NCBI GenBank assembly: GCA_025024175.1 | Contig: QCXZ01000137.1 | Span: forward strand, 63,018,911-63,082,910 | Direction of reading: 5' to 3' | DNA: 64,000 nucleotides | Source of the DNA: Rhyzopertha dominica | Lineage: Eukaryota; Arthropoda; Insecta; Coleoptera; Bostrichidae | Part shown: positions 34,962 to 46,900 of the stretch, in pieces | Layout: each line of letters starts with the position of its first letter | Position numbering within the stretch: the stretch's first letter is position 1 | The notes under the pieces: model-generated | The model's input: the letters and a program-made list of their open reading frames with translations, nothing else | What the model was told of the DNA's origin: nothing | Database searches by the model: none | Made by a program: the position numbers and the translations under genes

Positions 34962-34980
34962 TGGTCCTTCGGTCCGCATT
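34962..34980 (+). promoter_or_regulatory. candidate primer-binding site
   Basis: Six bases after the 5' LTR the sequence TGGTCCTTCGGTCCGCAT begins with TGG, the complement of a tRNA CCA end. The first ten bases match the complement of the tRNA-Tyr 3' end as I recall it, and the next few do not match well. The primer assignment is tentative. Confidence 0.45.
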
Positions 34981-35359
34981 TACAGTGCCTACTGTTCATC
35001 TAAACATAAGGGCTATAAAGCCTCTGTTCAAAACTTATCTATCACTTATGATAATTTATCTACTGCTTGCTAATTGTACGCCCTCGCGTAATTACATGCA
35101 AGTAATTCTTGAATATCTATACGTATTTGCTACATTTTACTGAGAAACACACCTGCTTATCTACAGTAGTTTTTGTTCATTTATTTTCGTCTCCAACACT
35201 GTCGTTTCTTGTGCGATAGTGTGGAATGCGTTTTCTTACTTGTTTATTGTGCTGCATTTAGAAATGTTGCTTTGAATACACACTTTCAACAGAGATATAT
35301 ATCGGAGCATTGTTAATAACAATTTTGTTCTGATTATCATCAGTTCATTAAATATTGCA

Positions 35360-38300
35360 ATGGCTTCCGAGGTCGATCTGAAAATTTTAATAAACCGCAG
35401 AGAACGACTTTATTTGCGGCTGCAAAATTTACTTGACGCGTCCAAATCAGCACTTACTGATCCGTCTAAAGTTTTATCGTTCAAGGTACGATTTGCAAAA
35501 ATCGACGATAGTTATAATGAATTTGAGGATATTCAAGCAAAGATTATGGCTCTCCAGGTTAAGTTAAATGTTGATATATCTGGTGCTTCCGCAGATGACA
35601 TTTACTTTGAAATTCAATCAAATGCAGAAAAAATTTTGAAGAACAAGAACTTGGAATCTACCACTTCTAAGTGCCCTAATCCTAAATTGCCTAAAATTTC
35701 ACTAGTGCCTTTTGACGGTAATATTAAATCCTGGCCTACATTCTATGGCACTTATAAAAGTTTAATTCATGAAAACCGTAGTTTAAATAATGTAGATAAG
35801 TTTCATTATTTGCACTCAGTAGTTTCAGGTCCTGCTGCTACTATAGTTCGTAGCCTTCCGTTAAATGAAGCTAATTATACTGTTGTTTTTGAAGCTCTTG
35901 TTAAGAAGTATGAAAACAAAAGATTGCAACTTGCGTGTTACTTAGATCAGATGCTCAGTTTTAAGCCTTTGCAAATTGATGGGTTTGAACAACTCAGCAA
36001 GTTTCATGAAACGTTTTCGGAGAATTTTAATGCTATTAAAGCAGTATCAGTGAATAATTTAGACGATTTTGTTTTATTACATATCGCTTTGAGATGTTTG
36101 GATTCAAATACACGGAAAAACTTTGAAACTGAAAATGATGGTCCTACTTTGCCAACGTTCAATACTTTAATGGAGTTCATTGACAAACAAGTGCGAGCAG
36201 CTTCCCTGACACAAGCTAGTTCGCCTTGCGTTAGTAAAAACGTTAATCTTAATAAATCTATTCATGCTAAATCATCATGGTCTCCGAACTTTGTTCCAAA
36301 AAAGGCTATTCTTACTGCCTTAGCAAAATTGTGTCCATATTGCAAAAAAAATGAGCATACCATCTATAAATGTTCTGATTTTCGTTCCTTATCTGCTTTA
36401 GATCGGCTCAGTTTCTCTAAATCTGCCAAACTTTGCTGTAATTGTTTAAAAGGAGGTCACCCTTCTTCAGCTTGTCCCTCGAAAGCATCGTGTTTTTTGT
36501 GCGGTCATCGACATCATACATTACTACACACGGAACAAAATAAGCCAAAGCCAGCTCCCGATTCTGTAGAACCTTCTACGTCTAGTGCTAATAGTCATTC
36601 TATAGCTCCAATATGTCATTCCATATCGACCAAGTCTACCACAACTCTTTTAGGTACTGCCTGCGTACTGATCTTGGATAGCAATGGTCAATATCACAAA
36701 GCCAGAGCTTTGATTGATTCTGGTTCTCAGATCTCGCTCGTGACCCGTTCATTTAGTCGACGTCTGCATTTTCCTGTGCAGAGGTGTCATTGCCCTATTA
36801 CTGGTATTGGGGGTTCTGTGAATTCTTCTTCCACAGGTTTGATTTCTTTAACGATCAAACCTTACAATACTTCGCAACCGATTCTACACACTGATGCTGT
36901 CGTGTTGCCAAAAATCACTACTTATACACCGTCTGTCCAGGGATCTAATTTATTGCACGAGGAATTTGATCAACTTATTCTAGCTGACCCTGATTTTGAG
37001 AAACCTGGACGCATTGAGGTTCTACTTGGGGCTGATGTTTTTCCCTACATATTTGACGGTGGGCGGTTTGCCTCTTCTCAAGGCACACCCATCGCTCTTA
37101 ATAGTATCTTTGGTTACGTCATTATGGGTAAAGTTCCTAATGATTATTCGCTTCCATCTTCTAGTTATTGTGGGGTTGCCACAGAACCGTATTCTCTCGA
37201 AACCATTATGAAGCAATTCTGGGAAGTGGAGGAAGTGCTCTCTGAACCACCTGTTGATCCTTGTGATCTTATTTGTGAGAAAATGTATCAATGCTTGCAT
37301 CAACGTGATGATACGGGCCGTTATGTTGTTCCTCTTATGTTTAAGGATGATGCTTCCCTCCTGGGTGAGTCGTTATCAATCGCCAGCTCTTCTTTAAACT
37401 CTCTAGAACGACGTTTTAAGCCTGACCCTGACCTCTTCCAGTCCTATAATACATTTTTGTCGGAATATGAATCTTTGGGACACATGAAGTCTATTTCTTC
37501 TGGTACTTTCAGTCCTAGCACTAATTATATTCCACATCACGCGGTTTTTAAAACTGCTGGCAACAAAACTAAAATTCGGGTAGTTTTTAATGCCTCTTCA
37601 AAAACGCTATCCAATCAATCTCTTAATGACTTGTTGTATGCTGGTCCTAAGCTACAACCGAACCTCGCTTCTATTCTCTGTAGCTTTAGAATTCATCCGA
37701 TAGTTTTTGTGTGCGATATAACCAAAATGTATCGTCAGATTCTAGTGTTACCAGAACACAGAAAATTTCAGCATATCCTCTGGAGACCCTCTCCAAATGA
37801 AACTGTCAAAGAATTTGAACTCTTAACCGTAACTTATGGAGTGTCTTCATCACCCTATTTAGCTATCCGCACCTTGCAGCAATTAGTGAAAGATGAAGGT
37901 TTGCACTTTCCAGAAGCTTCCAAACTAATTGCGAATTGTACGTATATTGACGACATCTTAGCGGGCTCATCTTCTGTGGAAGACGCTTTAAAATTACAGG
38001 CTGATCTAATTAGGCTATTAGAGCTAGGAGGTTTCGAACTGGCAAAATGGGCCAGTAATGACACTAGCTTGCTTGACCATCTACCTCCAGATAAGTGTGA
38101 TATGCAGCCCTTCTTTTCCCCTGAAGTTGAGATTTCCTTGAAATTACTCGGCGTCTATTGGGATCCTAACAGTGACTCGTTTTCTTACCATACTGCACCT
38201 TTCGAGTGCAATCATACTGAAAGGTCAGTGTTATCTTGTATTGCCCGATTATACGATCCCCTTGGCTGGATTTCTCCAGTTATTTTTCTTGCTAAATCTT

Positions 38301-40498
38301 TAATGCAAGAGCTTTGGAAGCGTTGTCTTGAATGGGATTCTGTCCTCCCTCTGGATATTCAAAAGGTATGGATTTCTTTTATCACGAGCTTACCTTTATT
38401 GGGACATGTTAAGATACCTCGTCATATANTTGCTAGTGATGGCATAGATTATCATCTTGTCGGATTTTCTGATGCCAGCGAAAGAGGTTACGCAGCTGTT
38501 GTATACCTATGTGTTTTTTCTAAAAATGCTGAACCCAAAATTAGACTTCTAATCGCTAAGTCTAAGGTTGCTCCCATAAAGCCGTTGTCTATCCCTCGAC
38601 TAGAGCTATGTGGAGATCTTATTTTAGCTAAAACTTTTAAATTTCTTTTAAGTTCTCTCGGAGAATGCTTTCCAGTTAAACCGAAAATTTCAGCCTGGAC
38701 TGATTCTACTGTAGTTCTCTCATGGCTTTGCACCGCACCACATCTTCTTAAAACGTTTGTATCTAATCGCGTGGTCCAAATTCACGATATTCTCGAGCCT
38801 AATCTATGGCATCATGTTTCATCTGATGAAAATCCTGCCGATTTGGCATGCAGAGGACTGCTGCCTTCGAATATCAGTTCATGCGATCTTTGGTGGACTG
38901 GCCCTCCGTGGCTTAAGCTTCCTTGCACCGAATGGCCAATTTCAGAAAACGTTCCTGTTGCTTCTGATAATATTCCCGAACGAAAGCCCGTCCATTCGTT
39001 GATCTCAACAGTAATTGCGAGGACTGAAGAAAGTGAAGTTTTGCAGCGTTTTTCAGACCTTCATTCCCTGCAAAGAATCACTGCATGGTGCCTTCGTTTC
39101 AGTAACAATTGCAGGAAACCTTTGAGTCGTCAATCCAGTGCCATTTTGTCGTGTGTTGAACTTCAGAACGCTCTTATGTGCTGGGTTAAACATACACAGG
39201 AGGTTTATTTTGATGCAACTGCTGCTACCAAATTTTCGAAATCTCTATCGTCTTTAAGCCCCTTCAAAGACACATTAGGCATATGGCGGGTCGGTGGAAG
39301 ACTTCAAAATTCTTCTCTCCCATACTCTGCGAAGCATCCTATTCTGCTTCCTAAACATAGTCACTTAAGTCACTTGATAATTGACTATTATCATCGGTCT
39401 TACTTGCATGTTGGTCCTAGAACCCTACAGTCTTTATTGTGCCGCACCTTTTGGATAATTGCAGCGCGAAGTGTCATTCGTCAGCGCCTTAGACGGTGTC
39501 TTACTTGTTTGCGCCAGAAAGCACCCGCTTTACATCCCACCATGGGAAATCTGCCTTCCTCGAGGGTAAGTCAGGGTCGACCATTTCTTAATGTTGGTGT
39601 AGATTTTGGAGGTCCTTTCCCTATCAAAGAATCAACTCGCAGAAATGCTAAAATTTCCAAAGCTTATCTAGCGTTATTTGTTTGTATGGCTACTAAGGCT
39701 GTTCATTTGGAACTGGTTTCAGATTTGTCGACTGACGCATTCTTAGCTTCCTTGAATCGTTTTGTTAGTCGTCGAGGCCTCTGTCGCTGTATTTATAGCG
39801 ACAATGGTAGAAATTTTCTTGGAGCGACTAGATATTTAATGGACGTTCAAAATTATATCCTCTCTGCTCCACATTTTGAAACTATTACGAATGCTCTAAG
39901 CAGTCAAGGCATCGAATGGAAATTTATCCCGCCTTCTTCTCCACACTTCGGAGGAATTTGGGAGAGTGGTATAAAATCCGCTAAGTATCACGTTAAAAGA
40001 GTAGTAGGCGCACAAGCTTTTACTTTTGAAGAGTTCGCTACATTATTTTGCCGTATCGAAGCTGTTCTTAATAGCCGCCCTCTTTGTCCAATTTCGTCAG
40101 ATGCAAATGAATTTGATGTTCTTACTCCCGGTCACTTTATTATAGGCGGTCCTTTATTAGAAGTTCCGGAGTATGATTTAACTGACACTAAACTGAACCG
40201 CTTGTCCCGTTGGCAACTAATTCAACAATCTATGCAATGTTTTTGGAACCGGTGGAGGAAAGACTACTTGCATACTCTTCAACAGAAATCTAAATGGACC
40301 AAATCCGTAAATAATATTGTTGAAGGCGACTTAGTATTAATACACGAAAATAATGTACCNCCTTTGCATTGGCCTTTAGGGCGCGTTGAACGTGTGTATC
40401 CGGGTTCTGATAATGTTGTCCGTGTAGTGGACGTTAAGACTAAAGCTGGTGTGTTTCGTCGTCCTGTTGTTAAGCTAAGTCCTTTACCAAAGGATTAG
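35360..40498 (+). CDS. BEL/Pao Gag-Pol polyprotein
   Basis: This is a single 1712-residue frame. The Gag region (about 1-320) has an N-terminal helical part of the DUF1759 type. CCHC knuckles lie at 325-338 and 359-372 with a further Cys/His cluster to about 390. The A17-type aspartic protease has its DSG at 453-455. Reverse transcriptase has its first catalytic Asp at 786 (VCDITKMYRQI) and YIDD at 862-865. RNase H has acidic residues D1038, E1082, D1115 and D1161. The integrase HHCC finger lies at about 1335-1385, and the core D1415, D1481, E1535 follows. The C-terminal DUF5641-like domain (to about 1705) includes the GD..LIHE and WPLGR.....G.D...R blocks. All key residues are present, and no env frame follows. 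Undetermined bases fall in codon 1024 and codon 1667. The latter is CCN, hence Pro in any case. Confidence 0.96.
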   Translation: MASEVDLKILINRRERLYLRLQNLLDASKSALTDPSKVLSFKVRFAKIDDSYNEFEDIQAKIMALQVKLNVDISGASADDIYFEIQSNAEKILKNKNLESTTSKCPNPKLPKISLVPFDGNIKSWPTFYGTYKSLIHENRSLNNVDKFHYLHSVVSGPAATIVRSLPLNEANYTVVFEALVKKYENKRLQLACYLDQMLSFKPLQIDGFEQLSKFHETFSENFNAIKAVSVNNLDDFVLLHIALRCLDSNTRKNFETENDGPTLPTFNTLMEFIDKQVRAASLTQASSPCVSKNVNLNKSIHAKSSWSPNFVPKKAILTALAKLCPYCKKNEHTIYKCSDFRSLSALDRLSFSKSAKLCCNCLKGGHPSSACPSKASCFLCGHRHHTLLHTEQNKPKPAPDSVEPSTSSANSHSIAPICHSISTKSTTTLLGTACVLILDSNGQYHKARALIDSGSQISLVTRSFSRRLHFPVQRCHCPITGIGGSVNSSSTGLISLTIKPYNTSQPILHTDAVVLPKITTYTPSVQGSNLLHEEFDQLILADPDFEKPGRIEVLLGADVFPYIFDGGRFASSQGTPIALNSIFGYVIMGKVPNDYSLPSSSYCGVATEPYSLETIMKQFWEVEEVLSEPPVDPCDLICEKMYQCLHQRDDTGRYVVPLMFKDDASLLGESLSIASSSLNSLERRFKPDPDLFQSYNTFLSEYESLGHMKSISSGTFSPSTNYIPHHAVFKTAGNKTKIRVVFNASSKTLSNQSLNDLLYAGPKLQPNLASILCSFRIHPIVFVCDITKMYRQILVLPEHRKFQHILWRPSPNETVKEFELLTVTYGVSSSPYLAIRTLQQLVKDEGLHFPEASKLIANCTYIDDILAGSSSVEDALKLQADLIRLLELGGFELAKWASNDTSLLDHLPPDKCDMQPFFSPEVEISLKLLGVYWDPNSDSFSYHTAPFECNHTERSVLSCIARLYDPLGWISPVIFLAKSLMQELWKRCLEWDSVLPLDIQKVWISFITSLPLLGHVKIPRHIXASDGIDYHLVGFSDASERGYAAVVYLCVFSKNAEPKIRLLIAKSKVAPIKPLSIPRLELCGDLILAKTFKFLLSSLGECFPVKPKISAWTDSTVVLSWLCTAPHLLKTFVSNRVVQIHDILEPNLWHHVSSDENPADLACRGLLPSNISSCDLWWTGPPWLKLPCTEWPISENVPVASDNIPERKPVHSLISTVIARTEESEVLQRFSDLHSLQRITAWCLRFSNNCRKPLSRQSSAILSCVELQNALMCWVKHTQEVYFDATAATKFSKSLSSLSPFKDTLGIWRVGGRLQNSSLPYSAKHPILLPKHSHLSHLIIDYYHRSYLHVGPRTLQSLLCRTFWIIAARSVIRQRLRRCLTCLRQKAPALHPTMGNLPSSRVSQGRPFLNVGVDFGGPFPIKESTRRNAKISKAYLALFVCMATKAVHLELVSDLSTDAFLASLNRFVSRRGLCRCIYSDNGRNFLGATRYLMDVQNYILSAPHFETITNALSSQGIEWKFIPPSSPHFGGIWESGIKSAKYHVKRVVGAQAFTFEEFATLFCRIEAVLNSRPLCPISSDANEFDVLTPGHFIIGGPLLEVPEYDLTDTKLNRLSRWQLIQQSMQCFWNRWRKDYLHTLQQKSKWTKSVNNIVEGDLVLIHENNVXPLHWPLGRVERVYPGSDNVVRVVDVKTKAGVFRRPVVKLSPLPKD

Positions 40499-40670
40499 CC
40501 TGACAAATGGGGTGTACACTTAGCCATAGCCATTTGAAATGTTGTTAATAATTAAGTTTTGTTATCTCTTTCATACAAATTTTAATTTTGAGTCACCTTA
40601 TTCAATAGTTATTTCTTTAATGGCGATACTCGCTAATATTTAAATATTATTTAATTTTGTTATCAAAATT

Positions 40671-40680
40671 GGTGGGCGGT
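40671..40680 (+). promoter_or_regulatory. polypurine tract of BEL/Pao element
   Basis: GGTGGGCGG lies three bases before the 3' LTR, the position where plus-strand DNA synthesis is primed. It is short and interrupted by one C. Confidence 0.7.
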
Positions 40681-40682
40681 TA

Positions 40683-40909
40683 TGTTGGATATTGGATCCA
40701 GGTTTTTGTTGCTCCTTTTTTCCGTTTACCATTTTGTCCTTGTCTCTCCTGAAGACCACCAGTTGCACCGTATCTTTCGTGGTGTACGCGCTCGTGCCAT
40801 TTTCGCTAGCAAGACCAAGTCAAGTACTGCACCCCTTGGCCTGCAGTCCCACTGTTCTACAACCTACTTACGTAAGTCCTGCTCTTACTATTCGCTCTCC
40901 TACGCGACA
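40683..40909 (+). repeat. 3' LTR of BEL/Pao element
   Basis: A 227 bp copy identical by eye to the 5' LTR and followed directly by the target duplication GATAT. Confidence 0.96.
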
Positions 40910-40914
40910 GATAT

Positions 40915-43900
40915 TATCTAACAAATTCAAAAAGACGTACATTATTCAGTGGAAAATCAAAACTGAGTTGTAGCGTTCCACTTCCACCTCATATTAACTC
41001 CCCTTCTATCCTCTCTCTGCACTGTGGATAAATTGCCCTAAGGCGAAGGGTGCCCCTTATACGAGGGGACACTGCCCTGTCTGTGGTACAGTACAGTCCG
41101 CGGGAAAACTAGTTTACTCCCCCTAGTTGAAGGTACAGAGATTTCATCGACTGCTGAAATGTTAGATATAGTCGGATATTACTATTTTTAGTTAGCTTAG
41201 ATAGAAGAAGTGAAAGCAAATCACGCTATTACATAGGTATTCTTCTTTAAACTATTATCGCTTTTCTTAATAAAAGTAACTAGAAAATTGTTTGAATGAA
41301 ACTGTGTTCGAATGTCATCAGCCGTTAGTTATAAAATTAAAAGCAGCGTTTAAGCCTGAAATTCAGAACACTTCTACTGCAAAATATTATTTATTGTTGC
41401 ACGAGCGTTCGTGCATCTTTAACGCCATTATTATAGAAAGCTGAGTCTAACTTTTTCCTACAGTCACAGTAATATGTGATCTAATTAACGAAAGCTATTA
41501 CTGTAACGAACTGTAACGAAAGCTATTAACGTAACGCAAATATTGCTAGAAAGATTTTCTGGATATAAATACTCAGAGTAATGAAAACCTCTTCCAAAAT
41601 ATTTTCCTGAACACCCTTACTGCTAGCGTAAACTCCATACTTCCCAAAATATTATTGAAATTCAAGAAAATAGACATTACTAAATAGATAACGGAAGAAA
41701 AGAAAAACAGTGTAAATTGAGGAGATGGCTAATATACGAAAGAATTTTGAGATAACCAGTAAATAAAGAAAAGGAGGTTATAATAGTGATCTGATCGATA
41801 CGTGTGGCTGTGCAAAAAAATATTTATTAATAACTCATTCTTCTGCGCTCGGTACGTTGATAACATATTGTAAATTTGAATTGTACAATTCACTATAAAA
41901 AAACATAACGCGAAAATTAACTTTTTAGACAAACAAAGTCAAAAATAAAATTGAGCTTAACATCTATAGAAAATCTGCAATGACAGATACTCTCATGCGG
42001 AATTAATCATGTCAATCAACTCATATAAAACACAGCTATATGCATAGAGTGCTACAATTTCCCCTGCCTAAGGTTAATTTTCAGAGAGGAGTAAATACAC
42101 TGTGAACAGTGGCTAAAACAGTAATTATATCCTTTTGATTGTGAATAAAATATTTTCCAAAAAACAAAACAAAAATATGCAAAAAAGATTTTATACCTCT
42201 GCTCTAGTAATACTATACCGAAACATAATTACAAATATATAAAGTATTTCAAATACGAGTATATGTCGAACAAAATTTTGATATACGACAAATTTGCCTT
42301 CATTAACTGGTTTAGGCAAAATTTTATGTATAATAGACCAAGAAGAATAAAAAACATATCTACCCGAAACGATCGTAATGTTAATAGGAAGCATAATAGA
42401 ACGATCAAATGTGTAAAGTATTTTTTAATAAAAATAGTTTTCAGTCAAATGTAAAATATGGTTCAATCTACTTGATATCTTAGCAAGCAGTAATACAATG
42501 CTGTTTACTTTTGATACTTATCTGGTGGCGAAAGTTTATAAAAGTGAAAATTTGATTTGCTTACTGAAAGACAGAACTGGAAACACTAAAAGAAGCTCAT
42601 TTTCGGATTTTGTCACTGAATCAACTGCTAAGCTGAGAAGCTCAGTTAGGATATTTAGTAAGAAGAACCTTCTGCTTTTGCTACGTCTTGAGAACTTAAG
42701 TAAAGCCTGTAAATATAGAGGCAGTATTCGGTGGACACTTATTACTCGTAGTGTGTTCATTTAAGTACTAGTTATGATGTTTTGGGGTGAATCCATGGAA
42801 GCTGATAGTTTCCATCTTCCTGAAAGAAGTTTTTGGTAACTTGGCTGAGCCTGTAACTTTAATACATTCGTAAGTTTAACATAGGCACTTGTGTCTTAAA
42901 TACGTGGTAGAGGAGGTGGTTAACTTTAAGCTAAAATGATAAAGATTTATTATTCAAGGTAATTTTGTTTCACTTTTTCGTTATAGCTTTTCCTGTACTT
43001 ACCGACCATAGTATGTCGTAGTCGTAGATTTTCACAAAATGGCCAGGCAGTCGGCAATGTAGATCTCTGTACTTACCGTCTGTTGCATTCTACGTCGTAG
43101 TTTATAAAACCACCGCTATATGAGCAGACGGTGATTTTCACCTAATAATTCCTAAAGTGCGGTGTATTCTCGACCTTGAAACAACAAATGGTTGTAAAAA
43201 TTACCTACTTTTTATAAAGATTTTTATAACTCATATTCAATTCAGCATCAATTTCGTATACTTGTACCTCCAGTGGACGTAAAATACGATCAAACTCAGC
43301 TTTCCACCTGAATATCCTGGCTGCACTGTTCGGAAACACTTATGTTTGACTCCTCTACGGCCCTTATTGCCTCGAATCCTTATTCAACCGTTCGCGAGTC
43401 CTCTTACCGTAAAACGTACGACTTATTGATTGCGCGAAATGCTATTGATCCTTTTATTTGAGGTGGATAGAAAGAGGAGCCTCAATCGCCCGGAGAACAT
43501 GTCCCGATTTATCCGTATCAAATGTTGCGCTCCGTTGGGTTTGCGGGACCAGGTGATTTGAATTCTCTCGAACAAAAAAATATGCTCCGGGTTTCGCTTT
43601 GATTCGATTCGATTTTGCAAAAAAAGAGGACGTTGCTTAAATCTGGTTTCGTCGATGGTGCCCCGAACGCATTACTTATTTATTTTCAGAGATTTCTTTC
43701 TCGTTAAATAAAAAGTGCGTGCCATCTCCTCAGGAATGCCGAGTAATGGGGAATGAAATATTTAAGTCCACTTTGGGATCTTTAAACTGGGAGGAGGAGT
43801 TGTGCACGTCTTCCTCATTAGCAAATGTGAATAAGGCATACGTAAGGGGTGGCTGGTAGTGCTTTGTTGTTAAAAGAGTTATGAGGAGCATTTCTAGGTT

Positions 43901-45294
43901 GATGATGTTATCTGTTACCTGAATTGTATATAACATAGAGCTGTAATTATTTGCGAAAACCACTTTCCCATTATGAAAATTTAAAAATTTGCCTGCAATA
44001 AGTAGCATTTACATTAACACACTGTCATCAGTGTCTGGTCAGGGGCAACTTTCTCATCTTTGCAAAATGAATATAAGGTATAAGAATATTTAGCGCACGA
44101 AAGTATATATTGTATATAATTATAGTGGCTGTTGCCCGCGGTTTTGTTCACATCGTGTATACCAAATATTAAATACCTAAATAATAATAATTTAAAACAA
44201 ATGCTAGATATTAAATAGGTGTGTAACCAAATGTGTTGCGATGGAACACATGTTTATTGGTTTCTAATAGTAATAACGTTTCATATTTTAAACGCCGGAA
44301 CACGTGTTTAATATGATCAAAAGCCCAGTAAAAGGGATTCTTCAAATGGGTGCACTGCTAAAGAAATCCTATTTATGTGTTTACGTTACTGGCGAAATTT
44401 CATGTGTTTAGTTTCAATAGTTATTAATTAGTCAGTCAGAACACGTTATTTTGTTAGCATATATGTATTAACGATATTAAAAGGCTTTTAATTTTTAAAC
44501 ACACTGGTCAGTTTAAAAAAAAACTTAGTACATACAGGAGATGTAGCTTTATTTTCTACCAACTTGCTGCCGATACATAAACTTAACAAGAATAACTTTG
44601 ATAACTTATTAGACGATGAAAGCATTGAATATAAATCATCGTAAAATACTTTGTGCTGGATCTAGGAGAGGAAATTTTGGGCAATTTGTGAGAATTATTT
44701 GTAGCAATGCAGGCATATTAAATTTACAAAAACTGTCTAAAGTTAGCACAAAATGGTGTATAAAAAATACTGAAGCTTTGACTACTTTACCTCTAATGTT
44801 GGTCCGATCCTCAAATACACTTTGAAAAATGCTACTTATCACCCAGGTCAGATTTATTGAAGAGTTGTTATCTCATAAAACTTACAGGTATCAAATTTAT
44901 AAATCATAATAACTCATCATCATGAGTTTATACTGTGTGCACCTTGTTTTTTTGTACATTTTCAAATGCTGTTTTGTCAGTATGATATTTATTGTGAGCA
45001 TGCATAATTTATCATTACTATAATTGTATGGTTTTTTTTCAGGTGAGTGTATTAACTCGTAAATGCAAGCATACTCGAAAACAATGAATCTAAAAAGGAG
45101 TAAGTACGTAGATTATTAAGAAAGAATTGTGTGTTATGTACTATTATACTTTCCAATATTTCAGAATGAGGAAATTATTTTTCATAATTAACTCCAAAAT
45201 CAAAACCGTCTTATTTTTTTACCCTTTGATGCAATAACCTACATATTATAGATATTGATATTTATTTTGTGGAGTCCTTCGTATTAATTACTCG
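40915..45294. other. right flank of BEL, mostly AT-rich, nothing firmly recognised
   Basis: A GC-richer patch at 41000-41160 and another at 43370-43720 contain no readable genes. Between 42990 and 43110 the words tgtacttaccg and cgtagt recur about 73 bases apart, hinting at an old tandem duplication. No TE protein was found. Confidence 0.4.
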
Positions 45295-45771
45295 CAGTGT
45301 ATTTATTCATAGGCTCTGGCTCCTGTTTGTATTAAATTAAAGACCCTTGTATCAGTATGACGTTTTGACTTTTAATTTAGGTATTTTTATAAATACTTTT
45401 ATTTTATTATTTGACAAACTGGTATGAAATGAATATGACATTTATAATTTTGTATATTAATATAAAATGTACCTTTGCGTTTGTTTCTTTGCTATTATTG
45501 TGTATTTGGTTGGATGGTAAATGTGAAGATGAGAGTGTGTGTTTGAATGATAGTATCTCTCACCTTCACATTTACCATCCAACTAAAAGAACAAAATCAA
45601 AGATACATTTTATATTAATATCAAATTGTAAATGTCATATTCATTCCATACCAGTCTGTTAAATTCTAAAATAATTATATTTGAAAGAGACCTAAATTAA
45701 AGTTCGAAACGTGATATTACTACAAGCGTCTTTAATACAAACAGGATTGGAACCTACAAATAAATACACTG
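45295..45771. repeat. 477 bp palindrome with a 21-base loop
   Basis: The left arm (45295-45535, 241 bases) and right arm (45557-45771, 215 bases) are reverse complements at roughly 80 percent by eye, with some gaps. Near the centre the match is very tight: tggatggtaaatgtgaag pairs fully with cttcacatttaccatcca. The outer ends pair as cagtgtatttatt / aataaatacactg. The loop is only 21 bases. There is no coding capacity beyond a short frame lacking any domain. If transcribed it would fold into a hairpin of over 200 bp. A foldback MITE or hairpin-RNA gene are the main readings. No target duplication is obvious. Confidence 0.85.
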
Positions 45772-46299
45772 GGAATAATAAGTTACGGGTTTTATTTGAA
45801 ATAAATAACTCAACACAGCATCTTATGTTCATTAATGAAACAACGAGGATACCCCTTTCATAAAATTTTATTGTTTAGAAAAACGTCCATGGTGTTAACC
45901 TCTTAAGTTAATTATACACTTTTCACGTAATTCCAGACTGTAGTAGGAGTATACGACAACCTATACAGTAGCGTCCGTAATATTTACATTCTTGCATAAT
46001 TCTTTAATAGTTACACATATTTGTAAAATATGGAAATGAATATAAATACTAGATAATCATGTATTACCATTAATTAGAAGTAAGCCGGTAAACTTGGGGT
46101 GGTTTTGTCATTATACTTAATTTCAAACTGTCTGTTGCATAGTTACCCCGACTAGTATAATCTTTGTTCCTTCACTGACCCAATTGTTGACGTCTAACCT
46201 TTTGTTATCTCCAATTAAACATATCCAAGTAGTTCTATTAATGGAGTGCAAATATCTGCAAATTCAAATTATATCAAAGTCTTCTTAAATCTGTATAAA
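45772..46299. other. no feature seen
   Basis: AT-rich, no gene. Confidence 0.4.
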
Positions 46300-46900
46300 C
46301 ATACAGATCAAGCTTGTCTGCGGGGCTTCTGTCCATTATCCGCCCATACAAAGCAAAATTCGCACATAATTAAAATTAAGCCCCCAGTCACCCGATGCCA
46401 GCTCACATCAGACACCACCATTAGTCTCTGTCTTGTTAGAGGGTCCCATTTCCTCGTACGTGTTATGACATTGATTAACTTTGGCCGTTTTGAACCAGCA
46501 GATAGCAAACCAGAGATGGGGATGTATCGGAAAAAGGGATCGCGTATGGCACACGCGTAACGCAGTTACGTGGAGCTCCCCGGAGCCTGGGATTCCTACG
46601 TACCCAGATCCAAGTTTGATAATTCGATAACTTAAGGTGGATAGCGGGCTATTACCTGCGTTACATTACTTTCTCCGCTAGGTTTAATACAGCAGAATGC
46701 CGTAACTGAATAAGTGAGTTTAATCTAATAAACCGCAACAAAGTTCTGCTTGGACGAAAACTTTAGAATTGCACGCGAAATGAAACTTTCGCCCGAACGT
46801 CTGCGGGGAATTCGTGGCCATTGCCTTTGGTGTGGCTGGTCCTCTAGCGGTTGATACTTTTGATTAGCTCGGAGAACGGCAGGAATAAAAGCGTGCGTTA
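46300..46900. promoter_or_regulatory. GC-richer island, possible cis-regulatory module
   Basis: CpG-bearing DNA (gtatggcacacgcgtaacgc, ctccgctagg) with a 104-codon plus frame (46246-46560) lacking any domain. Its composition contrasts with both flanks. Confidence 0.22.

Larger units (their letters stand above)
34724..40914 (+). mobile_element. complete BEL/Pao LTR retrotransposon with GATAT target duplication
   Basis: The element spans 34729-40909 (6181 bp) between 5-bp duplications GATAT (34724-34728 and 40910-40914). Its parts in order are the 5' LTR (34729-34955), primer-binding region, leader, one Gag-Pol frame (35360-40498), purine-rich tract ggtgggcgg (40671-40679) and 3' LTR (40683-40909). 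The LTRs look identical base for base, begin TG and end CA. Since both LTRs are copied from one template at insertion, identity means a very recent event. With an unbroken frame this is the only transposon in the window that could be active. It inserted into AT-rich DNA with no visible gene. Confidence 0.97.

Noticed and set aside
34713..35073. Open frames of 81 and 111 codons, with a second pair at 40682-40973
   Set aside because: They lie in the two identical BEL LTRs and are by-products of the repeat, not genes.
36004..39002. Several short frames on both strands inside the BEL polyprotein
   Set aside because: Shadows of the Gag-Pol frame with no independent features.
42993..43110. Tandem duplication of about 73 bp (tgtacttaccg ... 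cgtagt)
   Set aside because: Only short words match. Not distinguishable from chance by eye.
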